Shown one piece after another: positions 1-9,178 of a stretch of DNA of 64,000 nucleotides. The position numbers and the translations under genes are program-made. Within the stretch, counting starts at the first letter, position 1. Each line of letters starts with the position of its first letter. Source of the DNA: Spiractinospora alimapuensis (GTDB taxonomy: Bacteria; Actinomycetota; Actinomycetes; Streptosporangiales; Streptosporangiaceae); the NCBI RefSeq assembly GCF_018437505.1, contig NZ_CP072467.1, positions 2,170,001 to 2,234,000 on the forward strand, written 5' to 3'. The notes under the pieces were generated by a model. It saw only the letters and a list, made by a program, of their open reading frames with translations. It ran no database searches and had not been told where the DNA came from.

Positions 1-246
1 CGTCGCGACTCGCAGATGTGCGCGTGCACACCGGAGACACGGTGCGCCACAGTCAATCTTGGACCAGTCAAACGCACCGGAGGCACGTGTGGCCAATACA
101 CATTTCTGGAGTCAGCTATCGATTACACCGATGGACTTCAATGTTGTCATCGCCAGAACACATGGACCGTGCCGGATCGGCGCCCCGACGCGGCCTCCCG
201 CCTCTCGCCCGCCGCCCCCACGTACGCCCAGCCGGAGCGTGCGGAG
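1..246. other. no gene recognised
   Basis: I see no convincing coding sequence here. The long open frames on the plus strand that run through this stretch into the next gene are antisense shadows of the transporter gene and contain only arginine-rich, low-complexity translation. The stretch lies downstream of that gene and ends at its candidate terminator. Confidence 0.5.
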
Positions 247-286
247 GGAGGCCCAGGCGACGCCGAGGGGCGCGGCCTGGGCCTCC
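247..286 (-). terminator. candidate terminator of the MHS transporter gene
   Basis: Positions 247-258 and 275-286 form a perfect 12-bp inverted repeat (GGAGGCCCAGGC with its complement) around a 16-base loop. It starts 24 bases downstream of the stop codon of the minus-strand transporter gene. There is no clear U-tract, which is common for actinomycete terminators. Confidence 0.5.
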
Positions 287-309
287 GGTCGGTCAGAGAC
301 CCGCGGCGT

Positions 310-1659
310 CTAGGCGCTCTTGCCCTCGACGACGACGCTCTTGCTCTGGTGGGCACGGTCGCTGTCGTGCAGCAGATCCGAGCCCTTGGTCTCGGCCATC
401 GTCCGCAGCGTCACCGCGCCGATGGTTCCGATCACGATCATCGCGAAGCCCGGGACCATGGAGCTGCCGGTCAGGGCGATGAGCCAGGTGAGCACATAGG
501 GCAGAGTCCCGGCGAAGAACGCTCCGGCCACGCTGTAGGCCATCGACAGTCCGCTCTGGCGGGTGCGCGTCGGGAACAGCTCGGCCACCGCGGAGGCGTG
601 GGTGCCCAGGATGAGGGCCAGGATCACGGCCAGCCCGAAGGTGGCGGCGAACGCCGACAGAGACGTGTTCATCTGCATCAACAGGAACAGCGGAATCGCG
701 CAGACGATCATCAGTCCGGCGGCGGTGTACAGCACCGGCTTGCGCCCGTAGCGGTCAGACATCATGCCCGACAGCGGGATCACACCCATCGCGATGACGG
801 AGGCCGCCGCGGAGAGCAGGGCCGCCCGGTCCGCGGGGATGCCGACGATCTCCTCCTGGTAGGTGATCAGGTACACGAGGACGATGTAGAACGTGGAGTT
901 CATGAAGGTCTCGATACCGACGGTCTGCAGGAACTGCTTCCAGTTCGAGCGGAAGACCTCGACCACCGGCTGGCTGGGGACGTTGTTCATCTCCTCCAGC
1001 GCGCGGTACTCGGGGGTGTCCTCGATGCGCAGCCGGATGTAGAGACCGACCGCCGCCAGCGGAACCGTCAGCAGGAAGGGAAGCCGCCACGCCCAGTCGA
1101 GCACGACGTCCGCCGGGAAGATCGAGTGCAGCGCCCAGACGACGATCGAGGCGAACAGGAACCCGCCGACCGAACCGAACTCGATCCAGGAGCAGCCGAA
1201 GCCGCGGCGCTTCGGCGGCGAGAACTCCGCCAGGAAGGACGCGGCGGACCCGAACTCACCCCCCGCGGCCAGACCCTGGATGATGCGGGCGACCACGAGC
1301 AGGATCGGCGCCAGAACACCGACGGACTCGTAGGAGGGCAGCAGACCCAGCATGAGCGTTCCCGCCGCCATCGCGATGATGACGATGGACAACGTCGTCT
1401 TGCGCCCGAACCGGTCCCCCAGGTGGCCGAACAGCACCGAACCGATCGGGCGAACGAAGAACGCGATGGCGAAGACCGCGAACACCGACAGGAGGCCCGT
1501 GACGCCTTCCTGCTCGGGGAAGAAGACCGCGGCCATGGTCGTGGCCAGGTAGGCGTAGACCGCCCAGTCGAACCAGTGCACGAAGACGCCAACCGCGCCC
1601 GCGAACACGCTTCGCCGTAGATCTTCCTTCTTCACTTCTGTCGGTGCGCTGCTCGTCAT
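310..1659 (-). CDS. MFS transporter, metabolite:H+ symporter (MHS) family
   Basis: A 449-residue cytoplasmic membrane protein with about twelve hydrophobic segments. The start has the MHS-type FxHWFDWAVYAYLA segment (about residues 26-39), followed by the loop 2-3 signature GHLGDRFGRKTT (about 78-89) and a second half-site SDRYGRKPVL in the loop between helices 8 and 9. MHS members (ProP, KgtP, citrate and shikimate carriers) import small organic acids or betaines with protons; the substrate cannot be told from sequence. The ATG is preceded by GGAGAG. The gene is divergent from a LysR regulator across a 287-bp spacer, which suggests regulation by that neighbour (inference). Confidence 0.9.
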   Translation of the reverse strand: MTSSAPTEVKKEDLRRSVFAGAVGVFVHWFDWAVYAYLATTMAAVFFPEQEGVTGLLSVFAVFAIAFFVRPIGSVLFGHLGDRFGRKTTLSIVIIAMAAGTLMLGLLPSYESVGVLAPILLVVARIIQGLAAGGEFGSAASFLAEFSPPKRRGFGCSWIEFGSVGGFLFASIVVWALHSIFPADVVLDWAWRLPFLLTVPLAAVGLYIRLRIEDTPEYRALEEMNNVPSQPVVEVFRSNWKQFLQTVGIETFMNSTFYIVLVYLITYQEEIVGIPADRAALLSAAASVIAMGVIPLSGMMSDRYGRKPVLYTAAGLMIVCAIPLFLLMQMNTSLSAFAATFGLAVILALILGTHASAVAELFPTRTRQSGLSMAYSVAGAFFAGTLPYVLTWLIALTGSSMVPGFAMIVIGTIGAVTLRTMAETKGSDLLHDSDRAHQSKSVVVEGKSA

Positions 1660-1912
1660 TCGCTCTCCTCGATTCTCGTTCGCACACCCCGGGACGACTC
1701 AGCAAGCCACGGAAGACCTCTGACGCACCATGAAGGTCCCGCGTTGGACCAGGAGGATGTGTCGGTGTCCCAAGGGTGCCGAGCGAGCACGGCACGGTGC
1801 TCGGCACGGTCGTCGCGCCGATGCACTTCACGCAGGTGAGGCCTGTGCTCTGCCTCATAATGATCAAGGCACGGCATATGATCTGTACAACACATAGATG
1901 CGAAGCCCCCCT

Positions 1913-1925
1913 TCGGAAATTCCGA
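1913..1925. promoter_or_regulatory. candidate operator between MHS transporter and lysR
   Basis: TCGGAAATTCCGA is a perfect 13-bp palindrome centred on one A. It lies 22 bases upstream of the LysR-family start codon in the divergent intergenic region. LysR regulators bind imperfect dyads near divergent promoters. That this dyad is the site is inference from position and symmetry only. Confidence 0.4.
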
Positions 1926-1946
1926 TAGCGCGGAGAGGCCGGACCG

Positions 1947-2855
1947 ATGGCGGATGTCAGCCTGCGACAACTGGAGTACCTGATGGCCGTGGCACGGCTC
2001 GGGTCGGTGACGGCGGCGTCACGCGAGCTCTTCGTGTCACAGTCCGTGGTGTCCACGGCGCTGGCCGACCTCGAGGCGGCGCTCGGGATCACCCTCTTCG
2101 TCCGCTCCCAGAAGGGTATGCGGCTCACGGCGTCGGGGCAGCGCGCCGTCACCGCGGCCGACAACGTGCTGGTCAGCCTCGACCAACTCCGGGAGTCAGC
2201 CCATCAGGAACGGGAGGAGGTCGAGGGGCCGCTCACCGTGGGGTGCTACGCGACGATCGCGCCCATCCTGCTACCGAACGTGATCGCGGAGTTCTCCCGT
2301 CGGTACCCGCGAGTGCAACTCTCCATCGTCGAGGCGGCACATGAGAAGCTGCTCGAGGACCTGCTGGACACCCGGATCGATCTCGCGATCACCTACCACT
2401 ACGAGATCCCCTCACTGCGCGCGACCAGCGGAGTGACCGCGCGGCTACTAAGGTCCGATCCTCCGTACGTGCTCACACCAGTGGACGGGGAGCTGGGACA
2501 ACGCGAGGAGTTGACCCTGGCCGACCTGGTCTCGGAACCGTTGATCCTCTTCGATCTGCCGCCCGCCGGCGAGTACTTCCTCGGCCTGTTCGCGCAGTCC
2601 GGTCTCACGCCGAACGTGCGGTTCCGCACCGCGAGCTTCGAGATGGTGCGCGCCCTGGTCGCACGTGGCCTGGGCAGCGCTCTGCTCACCCAGCGCACCG
2701 TGCTCGAGCGGAGCTACGAGGACCTGCCGTATCTGACGCGGGATCTCGACATCCAACCCGAGGGACTCGGCGTGGAGATCATCCACCTGACCGACCGGAT
2801 CCCGGTACGTCGGATGCAGGCCTTCATCGACGTCTGCCAGGAGCTCGTGGTCTGA
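1947..2855 (+). CDS. LysR-family transcriptional regulator
   Basis: A 302-residue protein of usual LTTR length. The N-terminal winged helix-turn-helix is clear (residues 3-65: LRQLEYLMAVARLGSVTAAS, then the recognition helix region SQSVVSTALADLEAALG). A linker helix and an effector-binding domain similar to periplasmic binding proteins follow (about 90-300). The start ATG follows GGAGAGGCC. Divergent orientation with the MHS transporter suggests it controls uptake of that transporter's substrate. The effector is unknown. Confidence 0.9.
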   Translation: MADVSLRQLEYLMAVARLGSVTAASRELFVSQSVVSTALADLEAALGITLFVRSQKGMRLTASGQRAVTAADNVLVSLDQLRESAHQEREEVEGPLTVGCYATIAPILLPNVIAEFSRRYPRVQLSIVEAAHEKLLEDLLDTRIDLAITYHYEIPSLRATSGVTARLLRSDPPYVLTPVDGELGQREELTLADLVSEPLILFDLPPAGEYFLGLFAQSGLTPNVRFRTASFEMVRALVARGLGSALLTQRTVLERSYEDLPYLTRDLDIQPEGLGVEIIHLTDRIPVRRMQAFIDVCQELVV

Positions 2856-2897
2856 CCGTCCGCGGGCCAGCAACATACGACCCCTGGCCGCCGCGTC

Positions 2898-4022
2898 CTA
2901 GACGCGGTCCAGGACGGTGGACAACGGCGGGAACCGCCAGTAGGAGAGCATGTGCTCGAGCATCTGGCGTTGGACGACCTGTTCCTCCTCGGCCGTGGCG
3001 GGACGGATCCGCTCGGCGAGTTCCGCGAGGTCGATGTCCACCGTTTCCAGGTCCGCCGCGTCGTCGGTGGCATATCTGAGGTCGAGCTCGTACATCGCGC
3101 CGTCGATCTCGACGAAGGCGTTCGTCGGGTCGGCCGCCCGATCGGTCGTCCGCACCAGGAGATCTCCCTCTTCGGTGCAGTCGCAGGAAAGGTAGTACTC
3201 GCGGCGGTCGTCGGGATGGCTGGAGAGTCGGACCTCCCACCCGGTGTCCGGGACACGGTAGGTGACCCGCACCCCACCGCCCTGACCGGCGTGATCGCGT
3301 GGAGCGGGGCCGCCGACCCGGTTGAGGATGTTCACCTGCTCGATCTCCCAGTCCTCGTCGTAGACGCCCAGAGTGAGCGCGTCGATGTCGGCGGCCGTGG
3401 CGCGCTCCAGTTCGCGGAGCTCCACGAACGCCTGCCCTAACGCGATCGCGAGGACGAGGCCGAAGCTCCCGACCACAGCGAGAGGTGCCCGCCATAGCAG
3501 TCGTGTTCCGGTCAACCTCCACCACAGCACCAGGAAGGTGAGGGTCGCCGTGCCCACGACGAAGGCGAGGGTGTCGAACGAGCCGACCTGGGGGTGCCAC
3601 AGCGAGCTGACCGGCAGGAACAGTACGACGCACCCGAGGACGAGGACCGCCGCGACCACGAGTGGACGGGGTTCCCCGAGGGCGCGCAGCAGCCGGGAGT
3701 ACAGCCAGATCGCGAGGCAGGTCAAGCCCCACGCCGGCAACGTGAAGACACCGACGTGCGGAAACGAGATGGACTGGGTGGAATCTCCCAACTGCTCGAG
3801 CCCGTGTGCGAGGTTGTTGAGACCGATGGCCACCCACGCGACCACGACGGCGAGCGTGGCGCCCACGACCGCTCGACCGGCGGGAGATCCGACACGCGCG
3901 GGCGTCTCCTCTGGGGTGTGGGTGACCAATCCTGCTCCAACGTGGGCGTCGACGGCGGCGCGGCGGCTCCCGGCGCGCACGCTGGTGGAGAGCGTCACAC
4001 GTCCCCTGACCAGGCTCTCCAC
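2898..4022 (-). CDS. hypothetical membrane protein
   Basis: Not recognised. The 374-residue product has a polar N-terminus, then about five hydrophobic segments between residues 48 and 205 (for example VVGATLAVVVAWVAIGL). A soluble C-terminal half follows (about 206-374), with a CDC pair, acidic stretches and a helical end. That half probably lies outside the membrane and resembles a sensor or lipoprotein-like domain, but no family can be named. It stands alone between lysR (convergent) and the TPR/Hsp90 operon. The start could be further downstream, since the first 40 residues look unlike a membrane protein N-terminus. Confidence 0.6.
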   Translation of the reverse strand: MESLVRGRVTLSTSVRAGSRRAAVDAHVGAGLVTHTPEETPARVGSPAGRAVVGATLAVVVAWVAIGLNNLAHGLEQLGDSTQSISFPHVGVFTLPAWGLTCLAIWLYSRLLRALGEPRPLVVAAVLVLGCVVLFLPVSSLWHPQVGSFDTLAFVVGTATLTFLVLWWRLTGTRLLWRAPLAVVGSFGLVLAIALGQAFVELRELERATAADIDALTLGVYDEDWEIEQVNILNRVGGPAPRDHAGQGGGVRVTYRVPDTGWEVRLSSHPDDRREYYLSCDCTEEGDLLVRTTDRAADPTNAFVEIDGAMYELDLRYATDDAADLETVDIDLAELAERIRPATAEEEQVVQRQMLEHMLSYWRFPPLSTVLDRV

Positions 4023-4187
4023 AGTCTCTCAGTCGACTCTTCCCCATCAGGGATCGCCCCCGCCCGGTCGCGGGTCACGCCCGCGAGCGCGCCGGCGTAC
4101 GGACGGAACCGCCGGCGGTCCAGGTGTTCCGCCGGGATCCGGTGGTGTCTGTCCCGAAGCTCGCTCTCAGTTGCGCGCCCTGTTCCG

Positions 4188-7016
4188 CTACCCCGCACCA
4201 AGCCCATCGCCACTAGCCTGGACCTCCTGGACTTCTTGGACCTCCTGGACGCGATCCGGGGTTCCTCGCGCGAGTGTCCTCAGCCGGGCGATCTCCTCCA
4301 AGCGGGGGTCGTCCTCAGCGCACGCGGTCCGGGCGGCGTCGAGAGCCGGGAGCGCGAGGTCGGGCCGTTCCTCGTTGAGGAGAACCTGGGCCCGCAGGAT
4401 GTCCATGTCGATCGCCGCCGACAGTTCCCCCGCGTCTCGGCAGGCGGCCGAGGCACGTGCCGCGTCGCGGGCCGCTTCGGGACGTTCCGCCGCCACAGTG
4501 ATTCGGGCGCGTGTCTCCGCCAACTGCGCCTCGCACGTGGCGCGGATCGCGACCGGTTCCACCGGCACGGCCGCCACCGCCTCCTCCGCGACGGGCAGAC
4601 AGGCGAGCGCGGCCTCGGTGTCGCCCGACCAGAACAGGGCCTGCGCCTGTTGACACCGGCAGGACGCCGCCGCGACTTGGTTGCCGAGGACGGCGAAGAC
4701 CTCCGCCGCCTGTTGGAAGCGTTCCGCGGCCTCGGCGTCTCGGTCCAGCCCGTAGAGCACCATGGCCATGTCCTTGAGAGCCACGGCGACCGGATGCGTT
4801 TCCCCGCTCCCATACTCCTGTGCCTTGGAGACCAGGTAGGCATAGTGCTCGATCGCGGTGGTGTGCTCGCCGAGGTTGCGGTAACTGTCGGCGAGGATCA
4901 GCCAGCAGGCGTCGGCCCAGGCCGGGTTGGCCAACGTCCCCTCCGCCCGCTTGTCGAGCACCCGGTTCGCGATCCGGTTGGCGGCGTGGCGGGCCTCGTC
5001 ATATCGGCTAGTGACGTGGCAGGCGGTGGCGAGGTAGTACCAGTGGTCGGTGCTGTCCAGATTGAGGGAGCTCAGCACGGTCACCGCGTCGGTCAGGTCG
5101 GCGACGGCCTCAGCTCCACGGTTCCCCTCCTCCACGAGGGCGCGACCGCGCTCGTAGCGGAGGTGGGCGCGTACCGCCTCGGGAGTGTTCGAGGGCAGGT
5201 GGTCCAACTGCTCCCGCACCAACGCGACGAACTCGGGAAGACGGCCGGCACGTTCGTGCGCGGACTCCAACCGCGTGAACGCGCTCATCGTCGCGGCGTA
5301 GGACCCGGCCGCGAGCAGGAAGTCCTTGGCGGTGGTCGCGAGGCTGATCACCCCCTCGGGCGCGGAACGTTCGTGCTCCCGCCAGAACGCCTCCAGGTCG
5401 GCGATGATGCCCACACTGAGGGGGTCGCCGCTGGCGGCGGCGTACTGGGCGGCGCGACGCAGCGCTGGGTAGGCTCCGTCCTCGCGCAGGATGACGAGCA
5501 CCTGCGCCATGCGTAGCTCGCCCCAGGCGATCGCCCACGGGTCGCCGGCCTCGTGGAGTTCTCGGAGGGCGGATCTGGCCTCGGCGAGGGCGTCCTCGGC
5601 CCGCTGGTTGTGGGCGAGCCAGCGGGCGAGCCAGGTCCGGCAGAGGAGATGTCGACGATGGTCGTCGTTGCGCCGGTGTTCCTCAGCCGCCCGGCGCAGC
5701 CCGTCTCCGGTGTCGGCGTCCCACGCCAGTACGGCGTGGAGTTCGGTGATCCGACCCACCAGGTGTTCTGGGGGCTCGGCTGGAAGGGCGTCCAGGTAGT
5801 CCCGGGTCTCGGTGTCCTCTTGGGCCCGTTGGTGCCATTCGGCTCGCTCGAGCAGGTCCTCTGGGGACATGCCCCGTGGGGCGGGCGTCCGGCGCGGTGC
5901 TCGGCTGGTCGGCGTGAGCGGCAGGAAGTCGACGACCGGTTCCGCGGCGAGGAGGGACCGGATCCGGTCGCCCTGGGCGGTGGTTCCGTTGCGCTCGTCG
6001 AACCGTGCGGCGAGGTCGAGGGCCAGCTCTGTCATCTCCTGGCGCATGGTCGCGACCGGAGTGGTGGGGTCTTCGTGCACGCTCCAGGCGACCAGCTCCT
6101 CGCCGCGTCCAGCGTCGTCCAGCCTGCGCATGAGCAGCGCGATGGCCGCCGCCATCTCCATCGTGCCGTTGGGGCGGTTGAGGTCGCGCAGCCGGTGGGC
6201 CGAACGCCGCACCTCGATGAGCCCCTGGTCCTCGTTGCCGGTCATCGCGCAGAACTCGATGTGCATCGCCATGTACTCGATGCGGTACGGCCGCTCGCTG
6301 AGCTCCCACGCGGAGCGGCGTCGCGCGAGTGCCACGTCGCTGGTCGCGCCCGCCTTGGTCAGGGGAAGGAGCATGAGGCACTGGATGGGGGTAGGTGGCT
6401 CGTCGAACTCGACGTCGCCCACGAGCGCGGGGCGGGCGATCTCCCGCGCCCGGGCGAGGGACGTCTCGTCCCCCCGCCGAACCAGGCGTTCGACGTCCAC
6501 TTCGAAGTCCCACACCGATCGCGGCCTGGGGCCGCCCGACTCCCACCACAGGCGATGGTTTCGCTCCTCTTCCTCCCAGTCGCAGGTGACCTGCGCGACC
6601 CAGCGCCTCATGTCGTAGACCGGATGGAGGTTGTGGCCGCCGGCCTTGAAACGCCGCTCGACGTCGCTCATCGCCTGGTCGAGCTGCGCCATGGTGATGT
6701 CGGGGAACTCGACCATGGTGTGCACGATGTGCGTGTACCAGAGGCGCAGCGCGCGGTCGTCCTCCGGTTCGAACAGTTCGGGCCGTTGGTCGTGGTCACT
6801 GAGGCACCGGGAGAACAGCGGAAACGCCATGTGCCACTGTCCGGCCACGCTGTAGGCGTCCGCGAGCCGGCGACGCGCCTCGAAGGCGAGCCGTGCGAAC
6901 CCCCCGGCGTCAGCGTGGCGAACGACGTCCTCCATCGCCGCCTGCTGCGCCTCGCCGAAACGCATGGCCGAGGCCTCACTCAGCCGCTCCCGCAGTTCCG
7001 CTTCGCCGCGACTCAT
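4188..7016 (-). CDS. large TPR-repeat protein coupled to Hsp90-family ATPase
   Basis: A 942-residue soluble protein built almost entirely of helical repeats. TPR-like units are clearest in the C-terminal half, for example the stretches around WADACWLILADSYRNLGEHT and MAMVLYGLDRDAEAAERFQQ. I chose the ATG at 7016 because it overlaps the stop of the upstream Hsp90-family gene as ATGA, which implies translational coupling. The frame stays open further upstream, but only as a shadow of that gene. The C-terminus ends in a VQE repeat encoded by an iterated 9-base unit. TPR proteins are classical Hsp90 partners in eukaryotes. A client-adaptor or co-chaperone role here is inference from the operon. 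Confidence 0.8.
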   Translation of the reverse strand: MSRGEAELRERLSEASAMRFGEAQQAAMEDVVRHADAGGFARLAFEARRRLADAYSVAGQWHMAFPLFSRCLSDHDQRPELFEPEDDRALRLWYTHIVHTMVEFPDITMAQLDQAMSDVERRFKAGGHNLHPVYDMRRWVAQVTCDWEEEERNHRLWWESGGPRPRSVWDFEVDVERLVRRGDETSLARAREIARPALVGDVEFDEPPTPIQCLMLLPLTKAGATSDVALARRRSAWELSERPYRIEYMAMHIEFCAMTGNEDQGLIEVRRSAHRLRDLNRPNGTMEMAAAIALLMRRLDDAGRGEELVAWSVHEDPTTPVATMRQEMTELALDLAARFDERNGTTAQGDRIRSLLAAEPVVDFLPLTPTSRAPRRTPAPRGMSPEDLLERAEWHQRAQEDTETRDYLDALPAEPPEHLVGRITELHAVLAWDADTGDGLRRAAEEHRRNDDHRRHLLCRTWLARWLAHNQRAEDALAEARSALRELHEAGDPWAIAWGELRMAQVLVILREDGAYPALRRAAQYAAASGDPLSVGIIADLEAFWREHERSAPEGVISLATTAKDFLLAAGSYAATMSAFTRLESAHERAGRLPEFVALVREQLDHLPSNTPEAVRAHLRYERGRALVEEGNRGAEAVADLTDAVTVLSSLNLDSTDHWYYLATACHVTSRYDEARHAANRIANRVLDKRAEGTLANPAWADACWLILADSYRNLGEHTTAIEHYAYLVSKAQEYGSGETHPVAVALKDMAMVLYGLDRDAEAAERFQQAAEVFAVLGNQVAAASCRCQQAQALFWSGDTEAALACLPVAEEAVAAVPVEPVAIRATCEAQLAETRARITVAAERPEAARDAARASAACRDAGELSAAIDMDILRAQVLLNEERPDLALPALDAARTACAEDDPRLEEIARLRTLARGTPDRVQEVQEVQEVQASGDGLGAG

Positions 7017-8818
7017 GGCTTTCCTCCCGGGGGCATCGCCCAGTCCAACAGGCCGAGGAAGGACTGGTTGAGTAGTGCGCTGTCCTGCGAACGCAACGGA
7101 TGGTGCCCGTGCAGCAGTGCCTGGCCGTACAGCGCTTGGACGGCGAGGCCCACGAGGTCCGCGCTGGGCAGGTCGATCATCCGACGCAGCACGGGACTGT
7201 TCAGGTTGAGCACGAGCTGCGGTCGACGAGGCTCCGGGCTGGTGTCCGCGGACCCCACCGAGGACAGAACCGCGGACCACAGGTCGTCGGCCGACTCTCG
7301 TGCCGCGCGCATCTCCTCGGCCTGGATGGCCTGCCTACTCACCAGGTACAGCGCCGGAAGGGACGAGGGGTCGAACGCACGGGGCAGCGGGTCACATCCC
7401 AGTGGTTCCAGCACGCGAGTCGCCGCGCTCAGCAACGGTCCCAGCCGACGCTCCTCCTCCGCGTCGGGTGCCGCGAAGCGGGTGGTGAGCTCGCTCGGTT
7501 CGAGGGGGCGCACCTCGAGCGCGCGGTCGAGGGCCGACAGGCGTCGCATGATGTCGATGTCGTAGGCGTAGCCCCCATTCACCACGCCGATCCCCTGCGC
7601 GTGCGCGACGGCGGCCAGTTCTCGGAACCCGTCGGCGGTGGTCGTGTAGCGGATGACCGGGTGGGTGCGCCGGAATTCCGCGAGTGTCACGGGGCCCTCG
7701 TTCGTCTCCATCGGCCACCAACGCTCGACGATCCGCAGCATCTCGGTGTCGTGGAGCGCTAGGGCCTTCACTCCGAGGTGGTGGACGGTCAGGAACCGAC
7801 GCAGTCGCCGGGGATCGGTGCTGGCCAGGCGTACGAGCCAGTCGCGGATCTGACTTCCCAGGGCCTCGCGGGTCCGTGCCAGCAGGTCGTCGTCGTAGAC
7901 CTCCTCACGGCTGGCGGTCGGCCGCAGCTCGCTCGTGTCCACCACGCAGCGGACGAAGAACGCCCAGTCCGGGAGTAGCTTCTCCACCCCGTCGGCGACC
8001 AGCATCCGGCGCAGATACACCCGGTGCCCCGCTCGCTGCGCCGGGTTGGCGGAGGTGGGGAGAACGAAGGCGAGACCGGAGAGTCCGGCCTCGGGGACGT
8101 GGAGATGGATGACGTCGAAGGGCTCGAAGCCGAAGAGCCGCTCCGCGTAGGAGGACAGCGCCGCCCCGCGCCTCTCGGGCGTCGAGTGGCGGGTCCGCCA
8201 GGGCAGTTCACCGGCGCTCACCACCTGGCCCGCCACCGTGACCGGGATCGGTAGCAAACCGCCGTACCAGGTGGCCAGCCGCGTCACCGTGTCGCCGGCC
8301 AGCCAGTCCCGCATTCCCGGACGCGGGACGAGCGTGACGGTGGTGCCCGGCTCGGATCGTTGTTCCTCCGCCCGCTCTACTCTGTAGCGCCCGTCCGCGA
8401 AGCCGGTCCAGGCGACCGTCGGGCCACCGTGGGCGGAGCGGGTGCGCACCCGGATCTCGTCGGCCACGAGGAAGCAGGACAGCAGTCCGATCCCGAACTG
8501 CCCCAGGAACTCCTGGCGCGCGAACCCGAGTTCGTCGCGCTTGGAGCTGCGACCGATTGTGGCCAGCAGCTCGTGCACCTCCGTCTCGGTCAGACCGATG
8601 CCGTTGTCGTGGACGCGCAGCGTTCCGTCCCCGGTGCTCTCCCACGGCTCGACGGACACCGACGGGGCCGTGTCCGGGTCGAGCGGCGCCCGTGCGCCGC
8701 ACGCGTCGACGGCGTTTTGCAGCAGCTCCCGTACGTACACCCGTGGACTCGTGTAGAGGTGGCGGCTGAGCAGGTCAACGACCCCGCGCAGGTCCACCTG
8801 AAACGCGCGTTCGGTCAC
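7013..8818 (-). CDS. Hsp90-family ATPase (HtpG-like)
   Basis: A 601-residue protein with an N-terminal GHKL ATPase domain. Visible motifs are the N-box YVRELLQNAVDA (about residues 29-40, with the catalytic Glu and the Mg-binding Asn), DNGIGLTETE (G1), and GQFGIGLLSCFLVAD (lid and G2), followed by GTTVTL. All ATP-site residues look intact. The later region follows the Hsp90 middle-domain pattern but is diverged, and the C-terminal dimerisation part is not obviously HtpG-like. The start is GTG at 8818, preceded by AAGGGGG. An in-frame extension to 8992 lacks an RBS and reads as non-coding. It forms an operon with the downstream TPR gene through an ATGA overlap. Confidence 0.88.
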   Translation of the reverse strand: MTERAFQVDLRGVVDLLSRHLYTSPRVYVRELLQNAVDACGARAPLDPDTAPSVSVEPWESTGDGTLRVHDNGIGLTETEVHELLATIGRSSKRDELGFARQEFLGQFGIGLLSCFLVADEIRVRTRSAHGGPTVAWTGFADGRYRVERAEEQRSEPGTTVTLVPRPGMRDWLAGDTVTRLATWYGGLLPIPVTVAGQVVSAGELPWRTRHSTPERRGAALSSYAERLFGFEPFDVIHLHVPEAGLSGLAFVLPTSANPAQRAGHRVYLRRMLVADGVEKLLPDWAFFVRCVVDTSELRPTASREEVYDDDLLARTREALGSQIRDWLVRLASTDPRRLRRFLTVHHLGVKALALHDTEMLRIVERWWPMETNEGPVTLAEFRRTHPVIRYTTTADGFRELAAVAHAQGIGVVNGGYAYDIDIMRRLSALDRALEVRPLEPSELTTRFAAPDAEEERRLGPLLSAATRVLEPLGCDPLPRAFDPSSLPALYLVSRQAIQAEEMRAARESADDLWSAVLSSVGSADTSPEPRRPQLVLNLNSPVLRRMIDLPSADLVGLAVQALYGQALLHGHHPLRSQDSALLNQSFLGLLDWAMPPGGKP

Positions 8819-9178
8819 CGTGCCCCCTTTGTCGATCACTCGAGACGGCCAGGAGTATAGGAAACAAGGGGGATCCACCCGAACACACTTACGCTCGTTC
8901 GCGGCCGGCTGGTGGGCGGCGAGCGGAAACGCGTGGTATTGGGGGCGCCGCCGCCCGCGACCGGCGATTCGTGGGTCACCCCCGGGCCCCACGACTGGCC
9001 CGGGCGCCGACCGCTCCGCCGGTGTCGCGGGTCCATCGACGACTCCAGGCGCCCCAGGTCCCCGCCCAGTGCCGTGGCCACGTCGGTCTCGGGACGCTCG
9101 GACCAGTGCGGGGACGCGTGGTACGTCGCCGGCCAGGTCTTCCTGGCGAGTACCGCGACGAACACGTGAGGGGCGCGA
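8819..9178. other. intergenic region, no gene recognised
   Basis: This stretch holds the promoter region of the Hsp90/TPR operon at its left end and the 3' flank of the YdcF-like gene at its right end. Short open frames occur on both strands but have no RBS and no recognisable protein features. Confidence 0.4.

Noticed and set aside
16-1620. A 534-codon plus-strand open frame
   Set aside because: It is antisense to the MHS transporter and its translation is low-complexity Arg/Asp/Gln/Gly-rich, typical of a shadow frame in high-GC DNA.
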